Assembly: GCA_003231035.1 (NCBI GenBank)
Contig: QIHU01000624.1
Coordinates: 1 to 5,737, forward strand
Source of the DNA: Acidobacteriota bacterium
GTDB taxonomy: Bacteria > Acidobacteriota > Thermoanaerobaculia > Multivoradales > SZUA-115
Reading direction: 5' to 3'
DNA length: 5,737 nt
Part shown: positions 3,942 through 5,737 of the stretch, in pieces
Position numbering within the stretch: the first letter of the stretch is position 1
Layout of the letters: every line of letters begins with the position of its first letter
Translations under genes and position numbers: made by a program
The notes under the pieces: generated by a model
Databases searched by the model: none
Told to the model about the DNA's origin: nothing
Seen by the model: the letters and a program-made list of their open reading frames with translations, nothing else

Positions 3942-5737
3942 TCATCGTCGTCCTCGATTTCGTACGTATTGCCACAGCGCCCAGCCGAACAGCACTGGCC
4001 ACATAACGATCGCACCGAGGAAGAAGGTAGGGCGTACAGCGAGGGTTTGGAAGAGGTTGCTGCCGAAGACGTTGTCATTCACCAAATAGGTCCAGGTGGC
4101 GGAGGGGCCTTGGAGATCTTCGGCCTGCCAGTCGACGCCTTCGGCGGTGATCTGAATGTTGTGGAAGCGCTCGAGGATCTCGGTGTCGATGTGTTCGAGG
4201 AGTTGATCGAAGGCATTGCCGGCGAAGCGGCAGAATTCGGCGATCGGTATGCGGCCTTCCAGCAGCACCCAGTGTTGCTCGTCGCGCGCTCGTTGGAGGG
4301 CTTCCAGGTGGTCGCTCCAGCAGCGGTCGATGGCGATGAGCGTGAGCCGGCGTTCGATTCGGCGCAGGAGATCTGGGCTGACGGTTTCCGTCAGGGTTCG
4401 CCAGCGCTCAGTGGCTTGTCTCTCCAGCAGGGCCTGGCAGGCGGTTCCCATCAATACCTCTTGGCGCCAGTCGTCGATCAGTTGCCGCTGCGTTTCCACC
4501 ATCGAGGAGTAGTCCGAGAGGCGTCGTCGGATGTCGAAGCACTCGCCTTCCGAGATGCGCTGGGCGCGGCCGACTTCCTTGTGGATGAGGGGTTGGTCGA
4601 TCTCGCTTTCCGGGTTGGCGTTCGCGAGCCCCTTGGGGATCAGTTTGTGGATGTTGTAGCGCACTAGAAGGTCGTCTTCAAGACTGAGGATGAAGCGGCT
4701 GGAGCCGGGGTCTCCTTGGCGAGCGGCGCGGCCGCGGAGTTGGTCGTCGATCCGTTGGCTCTCGTGGCGGTGGGTGCCGATGACGTAGAGGCCGCCGAGG
4801 GCCAGGACGGCCTCCCTCCGCGCCTCGCTGGCGCCGCCTAGCCGGATGTCGGTACCGCGGCCGGCCATGTTGGTGGAGATGGTGACCGCACCCAGGTCGC
4901 CCGCCTCGGCGACGATGGCGGCCTCGTCTTCGTCATTCTTGGCGTTTAGAACGCGGCGCTCAACGCCGTTCTGGCGCAACTCCTGCGCCAACCGCTCGGA
5001 CTCGGCGACGCTGACCGTACCCACCAAGATCGGTCGGCCGATCGAATGGACTTGCTCGATCTCTTCGACCAGGGCGCGGTTCTTGGCCTGGCGAGTGGCG
5101 AACAAGAGATCCGGGGCGTCGCGGCGAATGCAGGGCTCGTGGGTGGGGATGACCGCCACTTCAAGGTTGTAGAGCTCCTGCAACTCGATCGCGGCTGCCT
5201 GGGCGGTTCCGGTCATGCCGGAAAGCTGGGGATAGAGGCCGAGGAAGTGTTGGAGGGTGATGGAACCGAGGATCGTGCCTTCCTTCTTGAGCCTCAATCC
5301 CTCCTTGGCTTCGACCGCCGGCTGGAGCCCATCGGGCCATCGGCGGTTGTCGGCGACGCGACCGGTCAGTTCGTCCACCAGCTCCACTTCACCGCCCCGC
5401 ACCAGGTAGTCGACATCGCGGCGCAGGAGCGCTTCGGCGTGGAGGGCATTGCGCATCTCGGCGTGGAGGGCGGCGTTATCCGGGTCGGCGAGGTTGACGC
5501 ACTCCAAGGCTTCCTCCACGCGGCGAACACCCTCTTCGGTGAGGAAGATGTTGCGGTCGTACTCGTCGGTCTTGAAGTGAACATCGCGCTCCAGTTGGCG
5601 AGCGATGGCGGCCAACCGGCTGAGGCCCCGCTCGGGGCGGCCCACCTCGCCGGCGATCACCAGCGGGATGCGCGCTTCGTCGATGAGGATGGAATCCGCC
5701 TCGTCGAGAAGGGCGAAGTGGAAGGGGCGGCCGATAG
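3942..5737 (-). CDS. SecA-type preprotein translocase ATPase, probably an accessory paralogue; 5' end outside window
   Basis: The frame is open from the right edge to TGA at 3944-3942, giving 597 residues that begin inside the first motor domain. SecA drives unfolded proteins through the SecYEG channel by ATP hydrolysis at the inner membrane. Visible motifs (residues of this fragment) are DEADSILIDEAR (11-22, Walker B), the substrate cross-linking domain to about 115, VDELTGR (120-126), MTGT (174-177), LVGTVSVAESE (237-247), TNMAGRGTD (288-296), GTHRHESQRID (320-330), QLRGRAARQGD (332-342, arginine finger region), FDIRRRLSDY (400-409) and the LDxxWxxHL-like IDRCWSDHLEAL (469-480). All key motor residues are present, so it is likely active. 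The C-terminus is unusual: there is no Cys/His zinc tail, but a hydrophobic stretch around 570-591 followed by RNRGRR. Canonical DDV and GTERHES positions are changed. I infer an accessory, membrane-anchored SecA. No SecY or SecY2 partner is seen here. The GTG at 5660 is internal, not the start. Confidence 0.9.
   Translation of the reverse strand, partial: IGRPFHFALLDEADSILIDEARIPLVIAGEVGRPERGLSRLAAIARQLERDVHFKTDEYDRNIFLTEEGVRRVEEALECVNLADPDNAALHAEMRNALHAEALLRRDVDYLVRGGEVELVDELTGRVADNRRWPDGLQPAVEAKEGLRLKKEGTILGSITLQHFLGLYPQLSGMTGTAQAAAIELQELYNLEVAVIPTHEPCIRRDAPDLLFATRQAKNRALVEEIEQVHSIGRPILVGTVSVAESERLAQELRQNGVERRVLNAKNDEDEAAIVAEAGDLGAVTISTNMAGRGTDIRLGGASEARREAVLALGGLYVIGTHRHESQRIDDQLRGRAARQGDPGSSRFILSLEDDLLVRYNIHKLIPKGLANANPESEIDQPLIHKEVGRAQRISEGECFDIRRRLSDYSSMVETQRQLIDDWRQEVLMGTACQALLERQATERWRTLTETVSPDLLRRIERRLTLIAIDRCWSDHLEALQRARDEQHWVLLEGRIPIAEFCRFAGNAFDQLLEHIDTEILERFHNIQITAEGVDWQAEDLQGPSATWTYLVNDNVFGSNLFQTLAVRPTFFLGAIVMWPVLFGWALWQYVRNRGRR

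Noticed and set aside
3855..4667. A 270-codon plus-strand open frame
   Set aside because: It is the antisense of the SecA-like gene, whose motifs are unmistakable on the minus strand; its composition reflects the complementary codons.
5600..5660. GTG at 5660 as the start of the SecA-like gene
   Set aside because: The frame continues to the window edge with the Walker B motif DEADSILIDEAR, so the start lies outside the window.
1..5737. CRISPR array, tRNA or rRNA genes
   Set aside because: No regularly spaced direct repeats, no cloverleaf with CCA-type ends and no rRNA-like conserved blocks were seen on either strand by eye.

Overview
The window is GC-rich, with coding regions dominated by codons ending in G or C. 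It most resembles a chromosomal accessory segment from a Gram-negative-type, environmental bacterium. Three things point to Acidobacteriota, probably the Thermoanaerobaculia: the TPR protein with its characteristic C-terminal extension, the secreted protein ending in a DGFESG...AWS tail, and the general base composition. This placement rests on remembered family features and was not tested by a search.

Left side (1-1012, plus strand): the last 99 residues of a large secreted or surface protein (choice-of-anchor Q / parallel beta-helix type), then a complete 213-residue lipoprotein with a LytM/M23 metallopeptidase fold whose catalytic HxH motif reads QLH. The 1013-1260 gap is a convergent junction. 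It holds no complete gene but carries an attC-like imperfect palindrome, an 8-bp inverted repeat, a 12-bp tandem duplication and a stretch of minus-strand DNA that reads like a fragment of a coding sequence.

Middle (1261-3697, minus strand): three co-oriented genes. In transcription order they are a class I SAM-dependent methyltransferase, a 73-residue exported small protein with a very clear ribosome binding site and signal peptide, and a 381-residue TPR protein. The gaps are 149 and 89 bp, so they may be partly co-transcribed. The small exported protein next to a TPR protein of about 380 residues is superficially like peptide/receptor pairs, but no function is proven.

Right side (3698-5737): a 244-bp gap contains a strong bulged hairpin and a 99-bp element bounded by TG...CA with two TGACCC motifs at each end in inverted orientation, which looks like a relic of an insertion sequence. 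Then comes the 3' part (597 codons) of a SecA-type ATPase on the minus strand. Its motor motifs are intact, but the usual C-terminal zinc-binding tail is absent and is replaced by a hydrophobic segment and a basic tail. It is therefore more likely an accessory SecA than the housekeeping one. Together the genes share a cell-envelope or export theme (surface protein, lipoprotein, exported peptide, SecA paralogue), but the window does not show that they act together.
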